Source of the DNA: Candidatus Bipolaricaulota bacterium | GTDB taxonomy: Bacteria > Bipolaricaulota > Bipolaricaulia > Bipolaricaulales > Bipolaricaulaceae | DNA: 7,302 nt | Reading direction: 5' to 3' | Assembly (NCBI GenBank): GCA_021159405.1 | Contig: JAGGRX010000170.1 | Span: 1-7,302, forward strand | Shown here: positions 1 through 6,071 of the stretch, piece by piece | How positions within the stretch are numbered: position 1 is the first letter of the stretch | Layout of the letters: each line of letters opens with the position of its first letter | The notes under the pieces: model-generated | Database searches by the model: none | Told to the model about the DNA's origin: nothing | Seen by the model: only the letters and a program-made list of their open reading frames with translations | Position numbers and translations under genes: made by a program

Positions 1-965
1 TCGGCATCGCCAGCCTGGAACATGAGCAGGCGGTCTGACCACTCCGCCGTCTTCTTGATGATAGCATACTTCAACTTCGCCGGTTCCCTCCAGTAGTCGT
101 CGAACCGCTCAAGTACAACTTCAACGCCAACATCCCAGCGAGCGAGCTTGAATGGCCCAGTTCCATTGGCGATGTCGTAGAGCTCGGACTCCTCGGCCGC
201 CTCACCCCCACCGGGGTTCCACCACTTGGCCCAGGTGTTGGGTTGGCCGTCCCAACAGCCAGCCTCCTCGATGCACCATTCCTTGTCCAGGATGGCACCC
301 CAAGAGCCGCCGTGGGCGAGGATGGTGAGGAAAGGCGGATATGGTTTAGGAAGAGTGAACACTACGGTGTTGCCCTGAACCTCGACCGCCGGGTCGATGT
401 AGAAGGTATAAATGTAAGCCTGTTCGTCAGGGGTCAACTTATGAAGGTCGCCGCCGATCTCCTTGTACCTGTCTTCACCCAAAGCGTCCTTAGCTATATC
501 ACGAAGCGAGGAAAAACCGGTAAGTGGTTCAAGCAACATCCAAATAGGTCCACCGTCACGGTCCTGGAGCATTCCCCGCTCAAAGGAGTACTCCACGTCT
601 TCCGGAGTGAGGGTCCCCCCGGCGTGGAACTTGACGCCCTCGCGGATCTTAAACGTGTAAGTGCGCCCGTCATCGCTCACCGACCACTCGGTGGCGAGCA
701 TCGGAAGAAGGTCATCCGGGTTGAGAGAGTAGGAAAGGTCAACCTCGTCGGCGTCCACAATTCCATACGGCCAGCGCACCAGGTTCTCATAGACGTTGAA
801 GATGATTTCGCCGCTGGCGGTATCATATGAATAATGCGGGTCAAGGGTCTCCGCCGGCCCGTGGGTCACCCAGATCATAGTATCCGGATTCTTGATCTCC
901 TGGCCAAACGCCAGAAGCCCTAGCAATCCCAAGATCGCAACCGCTATAAACGCTTTTCGCCACAT
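1..965 (-). CDS. ABC transporter substrate-binding protein, family 5 (peptide/nickel type), N-terminal part
   Basis: The frame is open without a stop from the ATG at 965-963 to the left edge, giving 321 residues; the family is usually 500-600 long, so the C-terminal part lies outside the window. Residues 1-21 form a signal peptide: basic WRK, a hydrophobic stretch to L18, then AFG before Q22 as a probable cleavage site. There is no lipobox Cys, so it is probably a soluble or otherwise anchored extracytoplasmic protein. Family hallmarks are ATEWSVSDDGRTYTFKIREG (91-110), followed by VKFHAGGTLTPEDVEYSFER (111-130), and GTGPFKL (268-274). Such proteins bind oligopeptides, nickel, or sometimes oligosaccharides and deliver them to a DppBCDF/OppBCDF-like permease; the ligand cannot be predicted here. 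The start is supported by an AAGGAGGGGG Shine-Dalgarno sequence about 10 bases upstream. It is transcribed away from the tRNA unit, from the promoter at 1059-1087. Permease genes would be expected further left. Confidence 0.93.
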   Translation of the reverse strand, partial: MWRKAFIAVAILGLLGLLAFGQEIKNPDTMIWVTHGPAETLDPHYSYDTASGEIIFNVYENLVRWPYGIVDADEVDLSYSLNPDDLLPMLATEWSVSDDGRTYTFKIREGVKFHAGGTLTPEDVEYSFERGMLQDRDGGPIWMLLEPLTGFSSLRDIAKDALGEDRYKEIGGDLHKLTPDEQAYIYTFYIDPAVEVQGNTVVFTLPKPYPPFLTILAHGGSWGAILDKEWCIEEAGCWDGQPNTWAKWWNPGGGEAAEESELYDIANGTGPFKLARWDVGVEVVLERFDDYWREPAKLKYAIIKKTAEWSDRLLMFQAGDA

Positions 966-1058
966 AAAAAGTACCCCCTCCTTTTTGAATCCGAAATGGT
1001 CTCCCAGGTCCCAAGCTCTCTCCGCCAACTATCACCCCCTTTCCATCTGCCGCAAAAT

Positions 1059-1087
1059 AGTCTAGCGATCAGGCTTGTCCCCGTCAA
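1059..1087 (-). promoter_or_regulatory. Sigma-70-type promoter for the substrate-binding protein gene
   Basis: Read on the minus strand, TTGACG (1087-1082; 5 of 6 consensus bases) is followed after exactly 17 bases by TAGACT (1064-1059; 4 of 6). Transcription would begin near 1052, giving a leader of about 87 bases before the ATG at 965. No other pair upstream of the gene matches as well. This is a consensus match only; the start site has not been measured. Confidence 0.65.
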
Positions 1088-1107
1088 GGGCTCTATTCGG
1101 ATCCGCG

Positions 1108-1121
1108 GGTGGGATCCCACC
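1108..1121. repeat. Perfect 14-base palindrome GGTGGGATCCCACC
   Basis: The sequence equals its own reverse complement over 14 bases. It lies about 20 bases upstream of the -35 box of the leftward promoter (1082-1087) and 130 bases upstream of the tRNA promoter. That position would suit the site of a dimeric regulator acting on the binding-protein gene, most naturally an activator. A chance palindrome in GC-rich DNA is also possible, and no regulator gene is visible in the window. Confidence 0.3.
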
Positions 1122-1250
1122 GCTTCCCCCGCTTGCACGGGCTATGGGCGATCACTTCGATCTCACTGCTTGCTGCCCCGGTCCGGGATGATGGTTCAAG
1201 CTAGCCATCTCAAATCGCAAACCCTGCCATTATATGAGGGATTCCAGGGG

Positions 1251-1279
1251 TTGACCGGGGAAAGGGGGCGCGCTACCAT
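1251..1279 (+). promoter_or_regulatory. Sigma-70-type promoter for the tRNA / RNase H-like / dtd / rpmF unit
   Basis: TTGACC (1251-1256; 5 of 6 consensus bases) and TACCAT (1274-1279; 4 of 6) are separated by exactly 17 bases. Transcription would begin around 1286, only one or two bases before the tRNA at 1288, which is usual for tRNA promoters. The spacing, box quality and position together make this one of the stronger regulatory calls in the window. The three genes downstream have no obvious promoter of their own, so this one probably drives the whole unit. Confidence 0.8.
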
Positions 1280-1287
1280 GAATCGGC

Positions 1288-1359
1288 GGGCCCGTAGCTC
1301 AGAGGTAGAGCAGCCGGCTCATAACCGGTCGGTCGCAGGTTCGACCCCTGCCGGGCCCA
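1288..1359 (+). tRNA. tRNA with CAU anticodon (elongator Met or Ile2)
   Basis: The full cloverleaf folds from the sequence. The acceptor stem GGGCCCG (1288-1294) pairs completely with CGGGCCC (1352-1358), with discriminator A1359. The D stem is GCTC/GAGC (1297-1300, 1308-1311). The anticodon stem GCCGG/CCGGT (1313-1317, 1325-1329) closes the loop CTCATAA with anticodon CAT at 1320-1322. The T stem is GCAGG/CCTGC (1335-1339, 1347-1351) with loop TTCGACC. The 3' CCA is not encoded (ACA follows the stem) and must be added by the nucleotidyltransferase. It is not an initiator, because G1-C72 is paired and the anticodon stem lacks the three consecutive G-C pairs. CAU tRNAs that are not initiators read AUG, or AUA after TilS converts C34 to lysidine. 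C4-G69 and C5-G68 are present, which favours Ile2 in E. coli, but the choice is not settled. The next gene starts 28 bases downstream, so processing from a longer transcript is likely. Confidence 0.95.
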
Positions 1360-1387
1360 CAGCAAGCTCGATGGAAGGGACGGGGCG

Positions 1388-1912
1388 GTGCGCAAGCTTT
1401 TCGTCTATGTAAGCGGTGTAAGCCACGGAAATCCCGGCGAGGCCGCAGTCGGAATCATCCTCACCGATGAGCAAGGCCACGTGGTGGAAGAGGTCGCACA
1501 GCTCATCGGCCGGACCACCGCGCGTGTGGCAGAGTACAAGGCTTTGATCGAGGGCGTGCACAAGGCTATAGCCTATGCCCCGGACGAAGCCGTCTTCCTC
1601 ACCGATAGCCCTGCCGTGGTAAATCAAATAAACGGGATTTCCCAACCCAGGGAACCCCACCTTCAGTATCTCAATCAACAGGCGCTGGAGCTCCTCGGCC
1701 AATTAGAGAAGTGGCGGGTTAACTACATCGACAGGGAAGCAAACGGTGCTGCAAACAGGCTGGCCGAGCGTGCCTTCCGCGAGCGGATGAAGTCCGAGCG
1801 CGAGCGTGCTAAAACGATCCGGGACATCGAAGCCTCCCTGCAAGGCCTCTCCCTCGAGGAGCTCCGCAAACTTCAGGCGTTTCTCCAGCGCCTTAAGGCA
1901 AGAACGACCTAG
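1388..1912 (+). CDS. RNase HI-fold protein with degenerate active site
   Basis: This is a 174-residue protein starting at GTG, with GGAAGGGA 8 bases upstream. Residues 1-130 follow the RNase HI pattern: a first strand KLFVYVSG with GNPG (14-17), AEYKALIEG (48-56), TDSPAVVNQI (72-81) and REANGAANRLAE (116-127). RNase HI enzymes cut the RNA of RNA/DNA hybrids with four acidic residues. Here Glu49 and Asp73 are kept, but the first Asp is Ser9 (codon AGC) and the last is Asn123. The first Asp is essential in studied RNases HI, so the protein is probably inactive or altered, perhaps only binding nucleic acid. Residues 128-174 form a highly charged, helix-rich tail (many Arg, Glu, Lys) of the kind that can form a coiled coil. 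It lies between the tRNA and dtd, 11 bases before the latter. Fold assignment is strong; function is open. Confidence 0.88.
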   Translation: MRKLFVYVSGVSHGNPGEAAVGIILTDEQGHVVEEVAQLIGRTTARVAEYKALIEGVHKAIAYAPDEAVFLTDSPAVVNQINGISQPREPHLQYLNQQALELLGQLEKWRVNYIDREANGAANRLAERAFRERMKSERERAKTIRDIEASLQGLSLEELRKLQAFLQRLKARTT

Positions 1913-1923
1913 GGGCTCAGACG

Positions 1924-2373
1924 ATGCGGATCGTGCTGGAGCGGGTGAGCGAAGCCTGGGTACGCGTCGAGGGCAAGGAGGTTGCGAGGATCGGTCCAGG
2001 TTACCTACTTTTAGTTGGAATTTCTAAACACGATGAACAGGAAGAGCTTGCCTTTTGGGCGAGAAAGATCCCCGAGCTCAGGCTGTTTCCGGATAAGCAG
2101 GGAAAGTTCGACCGTTCGCTCCGTGACGTGGGCGGCGAGATCCTGTGTGTGTCCCAGTTCACCTTATTCGGAGACTGCCGCAAGGGGCGCAGGCCTAGCT
2201 TCAGCGAGGCGGCTCCCGGCCCAGAGGCCCAGCAGCTATTTGACCGGTTCGTGGAGCTCCTCCGGGGCCAAGGGATCCCGGTGAAGACCGGGGTGTTCGG
2301 GGCCCACATGGAGGTAGGACTGGTGAACGATGGGCCGGTCACCTTGATATTGGAGCGCATCCGGGGAAAATAG
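1924..2373 (+). CDS. dtd: D-aminoacyl-tRNA deacylase (D-tyrosyl-tRNA deacylase, DTD1 type)
   Basis: This cytoplasmic proofreading enzyme hydrolyses D-amino acids, and in studied members also glycine, from mischarged tRNAs. Its 149 residues match the family length of about 145-150. The two signature motifs that build the active site at the dimer interface are intact: SQFTL (77-81) and the Gly-cisPro motif NDGPVT (135-140). RRPSFSEAAP (89-98), FGAHMEVGLVNDGPV (125-139) and the N-terminal start MRIVLERVSEAWV also fit the family. Residues 61-66 read KFDRSL where KMNLSL-like sequence is common, a minor variation. The ATG lies 11 bases after the RNase H-like stop, with a modest AGGGG as ribosome binding site, so it is probably translated from the same message. 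The assignment is secure. Confidence 0.97.
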   Translation: MRIVLERVSEAWVRVEGKEVARIGPGYLLLVGISKHDEQEELAFWARKIPELRLFPDKQGKFDRSLRDVGGEILCVSQFTLFGDCRKGRRPSFSEAAPGPEAQQLFDRFVELLRGQGIPVKTGVFGAHMEVGLVNDGPVTLILERIRGK

Positions 2374-2395
2374 AGGACGGAAAAAGGAGGTCACA

Positions 2396-2581
2396 ATGGC
2401 GGCTGTACCCAAATCTCGTCGTTCACATCGGGAAGTGCGTCAAAGGCGGGCTCACTGGCGGGCCCACATGGTGCCCGGTGTGGAGTGCCCACACTGTCAC
2501 GAGCTGAAGCTCCCCCACCGAGTATGCCCACATTGCGGTTACTACAACGGCATGTCGGTGGTAGCAGTGGAGAAAGAGTGA
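2396..2581 (+). CDS. rpmF: 50S ribosomal protein L32
   Basis: This 61-residue basic protein of the large ribosomal subunit shows the conserved N-terminus MAAVPKSRRSHREVRQRRAH and a zinc-ribbon with four cysteines: CPHC (31-34) and CPHC (44-47), within LKLPHRVCPHCGYYNG. It is therefore the zinc-binding (C+) form of L32, not the cysteine-free form many bacteria induce under zinc limitation. A strong AAGGAGG (2384-2390) lies 5 bases before the ATG, as expected for a highly expressed ribosomal gene, and dtd ends 22 bases upstream. In many bacteria rpmF is followed by plsX and the fatty-acid genes; here it ends its unit at a hairpin facing a convergent transporter gene. Confidence 0.97.
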   Translation: MAAVPKSRRSHREVRQRRAHWRAHMVPGVECPHCHELKLPHRVCPHCGYYNGMSVVAVEKE

Positions 2582-2587
2582 TCCTCA

Positions 2588-2609
2588 GGGACCGACCCAG
2601 GTCGGGCCC
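2588..2609. terminator. Hairpin between convergent rpmF and MFS genes, probable terminator
   Basis: GGG-A-CCGACC (2588-2597) pairs with GGTCGG-G-CCC (2600-2609) around a 2-base CA loop, giving nine pairs and one A/G mismatch. On the plus strand TAACCTTCCTTT follows, a moderately T-rich tail, so it works best as terminator of the tRNA-rpmF unit. The tail on the minus side is not T-rich, so action on the transporter transcript is less certain. The last base of the hairpin is also the last base of the transporter stop codon. Confidence 0.55.
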
Positions 2610-3889
2610 TAACCTTCCTTTGCCAGCGGCCGCGTTTCCACCATTACCACTGGAATGGTGAGGAGCACCACTGCCGCCGCCACCAGGAAGGCGGTGGGGA
2701 ACCCCAGCGAGTCGGCCAAGAAGCCTCCAACCAGTGCGCCCACCACCCCGCCCAGGCCGGTTAGGGCGTTGTAGGCCCCTAGGGCCTGGCCCTTGAGCCC
2801 CGCCGGGGCAAGCCGGGACACGATGGAGGTGGCCGACAGTTGGAACGCGGCCCAAGTGACTCCGGTCAGTAGGAACAGGGGGACGGCGGACCAGCCGGGC
2901 AGCAGTCGGCCGGTCAAGGCGAACAAGGCGAACGCCGCCGCCCGGCCAAATAGGCCAATCCCCAATACCGGCCGATGCCCCCAACGGGCGATGGCCACCC
3001 GTGCCCAGCGGTAGGCTATCACGCTGGTCAAGGTGTGCACCGTGTACGCTGCGTACACCAAGGAACTGGGCCAGTCCAGCTCCTGCCGCAGGAAGACGGG
3101 GAGCGGCACGAAGAACAGGGAGAATGCGGCCATGATGAGGAACGCCCCGTAGTAGAAGAGGACCAGATCCGGCCCGAAGGCGGTGCGCCCTTGTAGGAAC
3201 CGTAGCACCTGGGACGGCCGGATGAGGTAGTAGAGGTGGGCTGGTCCGTAGCGGAACCGCTCGTACAGGAAGGTACCTACCGCCACCATGGTGCCCCGGA
3301 AGTCGCGGCGTTTCACGCGCTGGACAGCTTCTGGTAGCGACAGGGCAGCCACCCCTGCCCCGGCCAGGGCCAGTACCCCGGCGGTCACCCCGAAGCTTTT
3401 GAGCCCAGGACCCTCCCCCAGGAGACCAGTCAGGCCCCCGATCCAAGCCGCCCCCAAGGCCTGACCGATGGCCCAGCCGAAGCCGGAGTAGGCGTTCAAC
3501 CTCCCGATCTCCCGCTCCCAGTCCACCTTGGGGAACCGCTCCATGATCAGGAGCACCGAGACGACGGAGCTGGCCATCCAGAAGAAGCTGGCCGTCGCCC
3601 CCATCCCCACCAGGCCGCTCACCGCGCCGATCAAGGGCAGGAGGCAGTACACCACCCCGATGCCACTGAAGCTCAGCACCACGAACCAGCGCCGGCGCCG
3701 GGTACGATCGGAGATCCTACCCCACAGCAGGCTGGCCCCCACTCCCACCAGGCTCCCCACCGCCGAGATGGTCCCCACAGCGGCGGCCGTCCCCCCAAGG
3801 TAGTGGGCGTAGAGGGGCAGAAGCAGGGACACCCCTCCCGCGGCGGCGTTGGCGAGAAGAAAAGCCAGATACCACCTAGTCGTCTGCAT
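2609..3889 (-). CDS. Major facilitator superfamily (MFS) transporter
   Basis: This 426-residue inner-membrane protein is rich in long hydrophobic helices, consistent with the usual 12 membrane segments in two halves. The MFS motif A, GRISDRTRRRR (57-67), lies in the loop after helix 2. A long charged loop around residues 195-250 (VQRVKRRDF to RPSQVLRF) separates the halves, and QALGAYNALTGLGGVVGALVGG in the second half is typical of drug- or sugar-type permeases. It should be a secondary transporter driven by an ion gradient; the substrate is not predictable. I chose the ATG at 3889 because GGAGGT lies 8 bases upstream; a TTG at 3916 would add nine residues without such support. The start overlaps the stop of the TIM-barrel gene by 14 bases, which argues for translational coupling and a shared role with that enzyme. 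Confidence 0.92.
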   Translation of the reverse strand: MQTTRWYLAFLLANAAAGGVSLLLPLYAHYLGGTAAAVGTISAVGSLVGVGASLLWGRISDRTRRRRWFVVLSFSGIGVVYCLLPLIGAVSGLVGMGATASFFWMASSVVSVLLIMERFPKVDWEREIGRLNAYSGFGWAIGQALGAAWIGGLTGLLGEGPGLKSFGVTAGVLALAGAGVAALSLPEAVQRVKRRDFRGTMVAVGTFLYERFRYGPAHLYYLIRPSQVLRFLQGRTAFGPDLVLFYYGAFLIMAAFSLFFVPLPVFLRQELDWPSSLVYAAYTVHTLTSVIAYRWARVAIARWGHRPVLGIGLFGRAAAFALFALTGRLLPGWSAVPLFLLTGVTWAAFQLSATSIVSRLAPAGLKGQALGAYNALTGLGGVVGALVGGFLADSLGFPTAFLVAAAVVLLTIPVVMVETRPLAKEG

Positions 3890-4688
3890 GGGAAAGGACC
3901 TCCACGCTTTTCTCAAGCGCCCGGGGCTCGGGAACCTCTAGGATGAGGGCGCCCCGGTAGCCCACTTCCTTCAGGGCGGCGACGGCGGCCCGCCAAGGGA
4001 CCGTCCCTTCCCCCAGACCCAGGTGTTCGTCCCCTTCTCCGTGGTTGTCGTGGAGGTGGACGTGGATGAGGCGCTCCCCCAGGGCCCGAACGTAGGCGGC
4101 CGGGTCCCCGCCCAGTGTGTGCAGGTGCCCGAAGTCCAGACAAGCACCCAGCCCCGGCCGCCCTTCCAGGGCCCGGAGGTGCTCCTCCGGGGTGAGGATG
4201 AGGTCCCGGCCGGCCTTCTTCTGCTTGTTCTCCAGGGCCAGCCGCACCCCCCGGGCCTCGGCGTGGGGGACAAGCACGTCCAAGTAGAACTCGAGCCTGT
4301 TCCAGGCAGCTTGATAGCTCCCAGGAAGGACGGCGTACTCAGCGGGGATCCCCCCCGGATGTAGCACCACCGGATCCGCCCCCAGGTCCGCGGCCAAATC
4401 GATTGCTGCCAGGTATTCCGCCAGGGCGGCGGCCGCGACCCGAGGGTTGGGGCTGCCCAGCTCCAGGCCGTGGATTGGGACGTGCAGGGAGAACCTGAGC
4501 CCGCTTTCCGCAAGGCGGGTCCGGAGCTTCCTCCGCTGGGGCGGGGACAGCTCCCCTGCGTATAACAGCCCCGGCTCGGCCCGCAGCTCCACCCAACCCA
4601 GGCCCAACCGCTGGGCCAGCTCAATCCAGCCCCATAGGTCCAGCTCCGGACGCAGGAATGCGGTCAGGCCAAGCCGGGACCGGTCCAT
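3876..4688 (-). CDS. Sugar phosphate isomerase/epimerase-like TIM-barrel protein (AP endonuclease 2 / xylose isomerase-like fold)
   Basis: The 270-residue protein shows the metal-binding pattern of the xylose isomerase-like TIM barrels: SLHVPIHG (67-74), VVLHPGG (107-113), LALENK (150-155), ACLDFGHLH (182-190), HVHLHDN (209-215), GDEHLGLGEG (219-228) and LILEV (248-252). Likely ligands are His69, His110, Glu153, Asp185, His188, His211 or His213, Asp220, His222 and Glu251. Family members isomerise or epimerise sugars and sugar acids, while endonuclease IV cuts DNA at abasic sites. The operon context (dehydrogenase before, permease after) favours sugar metabolism, but the ligand set does not exclude endonuclease-IV-type chemistry. 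The ATG at 4688 comes 2 bases after the dehydrogenase stop and lacks a clear ribosome binding site, so translation probably continues by reinitiation. An upstream start at 4760 would lie inside the dehydrogenase gene and adds residues with no family resemblance. Confidence 0.88.
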   Translation of the reverse strand: MDRSRLGLTAFLRPELDLWGWIELAQRLGLGWVELRAEPGLLYAGELSPPQRRKLRTRLAESGLRFSLHVPIHGLELGSPNPRVAAAALAEYLAAIDLAADLGADPVVLHPGGIPAEYAVLPGSYQAAWNRLEFYLDVLVPHAEARGVRLALENKQKKAGRDLILTPEEHLRALEGRPGLGACLDFGHLHTLGGDPAAYVRALGERLIHVHLHDNHGEGDEHLGLGEGTVPWRAAVAALKEVGYRGALILEVPEPRALEKSVEVLSHADD

Positions 4689-4690
4689 CG

Positions 4691-5428
4691 CTAGCCCATA
4701 CGGATGCCGCCGTTCACCGAGATCGTCTCCCCGGTGATGTAGGAGGCCTCCTCCGAACACAAGAAGCTCACGACGGCCGCTACCTCCTTGGGCTCGGCCG
4801 CCCGCCCCAGGGGGATTTGAGCCCGGATCTCATCCCCTCGCTTTTCCAAAACCTCCCGGTTCATGTCAGTGGCAGTGAAGCCCGGGCACACCGCGTTCAC
4901 GGTGATCCCGTGTGGGGCCAAGGCCAGGGCCAGCGATTTCGTGAGGCCAAGCAGCCCAGCCTTGGCCGCGGCATAGTGCACCCCGTGAGCCGAGCCGGTG
5001 AGGGCCCTGAGGGATGAGACGTTTACGATGCGGCCGAAGCCGGCCTCCATCATGTACGGGGCCGCTACTTGAGCGGTGATGAAGGCGGCGGTGAGGGTAA
5101 CCCCGATCATCCTGTTCCAGTCCTCAAGGGAGATTTCATCCCAGGGCATTCGCTGTACATAGCCGGCGTTGTTGACCAGGGCATGCAAGCCCCCCAGGGC
5201 ATCGGCCGCCTCCCGCACCACCTCCCGGGCCCTTGCCGGATCGGCGAGGTCGGCCTGAAGCACCACGGCCTTCCTGCCCAACCGCTCCACCTCGGCGGCC
5301 ACCCCCTCCGCCGCCAGCCGCTGACTCCGGTAGGTGATGGCCACGTCATAGCCCCTGGCGGCAAGCGCAAGGGCGGTGGCTGCGCCGATGCCACGAGATC
5401 CCCCAGTTACAAGCGCACACCGCTTCAT
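4691..5428 (-). CDS. Short-chain dehydrogenase/reductase, FabG-like
   Basis: This 245-residue cytoplasmic NAD(P)(H)-dependent oxidoreductase is a classical SDR. It shows the nucleotide-binding TGGSRGIG (8-15), NNAG (86-89), the catalytic Ser139, the YAAAK motif with Tyr152 and Lys156, NAVCPGF (178-184), and the FabG-like C-terminus YITGETISVNGG (230-241). Length and spacing match E. coli FabG closely, so 3-oxoacyl-ACP reductase activity is possible. The genes around it (TIM barrel, permease) would suit a sugar or polyol dehydrogenase as well, and no fatty-acid genes are nearby. The Asn of the usual Asn-Ser-Tyr-Lys tetrad is replaced by Thr111 (codon ACC). The ATG has AAGGAGGG 5 bases upstream, and that site overlaps the upp stop codon, so the two genes are almost certainly in one message. 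Confidence 0.93.
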   Translation of the reverse strand: MKRCALVTGGSRGIGAATALALAARGYDVAITYRSQRLAAEGVAAEVERLGRKAVVLQADLADPARAREVVREAADALGGLHALVNNAGYVQRMPWDEISLEDWNRMIGVTLTAAFITAQVAAPYMMEAGFGRIVNVSSLRALTGSAHGVHYAAAKAGLLGLTKSLALALAPHGITVNAVCPGFTATDMNREVLEKRGDEIRAQIPLGRAAEPKEVAAVVSFLCSEEASYITGETISVNGGIRMG

Positions 5429-5437
5429 GATCCCTCC

Positions 5438-6061
5438 TTAGGTTCCGAACAGCCGATCCCCCGCGTCCCCCAGCCCGGGAAGTATGTAGCCGTGGTCGGA
5501 AAGCTCCCGGTCCAGGGCCGCGGCATAAACGGGGACGTCGGGATGAGCCCGGCGAAACGCCCGCACCCCCTCAGGGGCGGCGACAAGACACAGGAAGCGA
5601 ACGTCCCTGCCTCCATGCTCCTTCACCCTCCTCACGGCGGCGACGGCCGATCCCCCAGTCGCCAGCATGGGGTCCACCACAATTACCATGGCCTCCGCCA
5701 AGTTATCGGGGAGCTTTACGTAATACTCCACTGGTTTCAAGGTTTTTGGATCACGAAACATGCCGATGTGGCCCACCCGGGCGTTGGGGATCAGGGATAG
5801 GACCCCGTCCAGCATGACGATTCCAGCCCGCAGGATGGGCACCAGCACCACCGGCCGGGCCAGTTCCACCCCGGTGGTGCGCTCAAGCGGGGTGTCGACT
5901 TCCACTTCCCGGACGGGGAAATCCCGGGTGATCTCGTAGACCATGAGGGCGGTGAGCTCCTCCAGGAGCTGCCGGAACTGGAGCCGGTCTGTGCGTCGAT
6001 CGCGCAGCCGGGTGAGTTTGGCCTGGATTAAGGGATGTTCTACGATCAGCAGCCCTTTCAT
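5438..6061 (-). CDS. upp: Uracil phosphoribosyltransferase
   Basis: This pyrimidine-salvage enzyme makes UMP from uracil and PRPP. The 207 residues match the usual 208-209. Residues 1-16 (MKGLLIVEHPLIQAKL) and RTDRLQFRQLLEEL (23-36) fit the family start. VPILRAGIVMLDG (74-86), the PRPP-binding loop VVDPMLATGGSA (128-139) and the uracil-binding C-terminus GYILPGLGDAGDRLFGT (191-207) are intact. The ATG at 6061 is the only start that fits the family alignment; the open frame continues upstream into the neighbouring gene's coding region but with no family sequence. There is no Shine-Dalgarno sequence just before this ATG, unusual for the window. It lies 40 bases after the unrecognised gene and 9 bases before the dehydrogenase gene. 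Confidence 0.97.
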   Translation of the reverse strand: MKGLLIVEHPLIQAKLTRLRDRRTDRLQFRQLLEELTALMVYEITRDFPVREVEVDTPLERTTGVELARPVVLVPILRAGIVMLDGVLSLIPNARVGHIGMFRDPKTLKPVEYYVKLPDNLAEAMVIVVDPMLATGGSAVAAVRRVKEHGGRDVRFLCLVAAPEGVRAFRRAHPDVPVYAAALDRELSDHGYILPGLGDAGDRLFGT

Positions 6062-6071
6062 AGTAAGCGAA

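Larger units (their letters stand above)
966..1287. other. Divergent intergenic control region
   Basis: This 322-base stretch separates the leftward binding-protein gene from the rightward tRNA unit. It holds the ribosome binding site and roughly 90-base leader of the binding-protein gene, its promoter (1059-1087), a 14-base palindrome (1108-1121), a short hairpin CCCGG-T-CCGGG (1177-1187) and the tRNA promoter (1251-1279). Short open frames cross it on both strands but have no family-like sequence or ribosome binding site. I see nothing else convincing between 1122 and 1250. Confidence 0.7.

Noticed and set aside
243..830. A 195-codon plus-strand open frame opposite the substrate-binding protein gene.
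   Set aside because: The minus frame carries the complete family-5 signature; the plus frame has no ribosome binding site and no recognisable sequence.
1319..1702. A 127-codon minus-strand frame across the tRNA and the RNase H-like gene.
   Set aside because: It runs through the tRNA and opposes a frame with clear RNase HI motifs.
2391..3446. A 351-codon open frame on the minus strand overlapping L32 and the MFS gene.
   Set aside because: It reads the GC-rich MFS gene in a shifted frame, is dominated by Gly/Pro/Arg without any family motif, and the MFS frame carries clear motifs and a ribosome binding site.
2609..3916. TTG start for the MFS transporter at 3916.
   Set aside because: The ATG at 3889 has GGAGGT at 8 bases and begins directly at the first membrane helix.
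3876..4760. A longer TIM-barrel gene starting at 4760.
   Set aside because: The extra 24 residues lie inside the dehydrogenase gene; the ATG at 4688 gives a family-like start two bases after the preceding stop.
4023..5800. Several plus-strand frames opposite the TIM-barrel, dehydrogenase and upp genes.
   Set aside because: They are antisense to well-identified genes, Pro/Gly/His-rich, and lack start signals and motifs.
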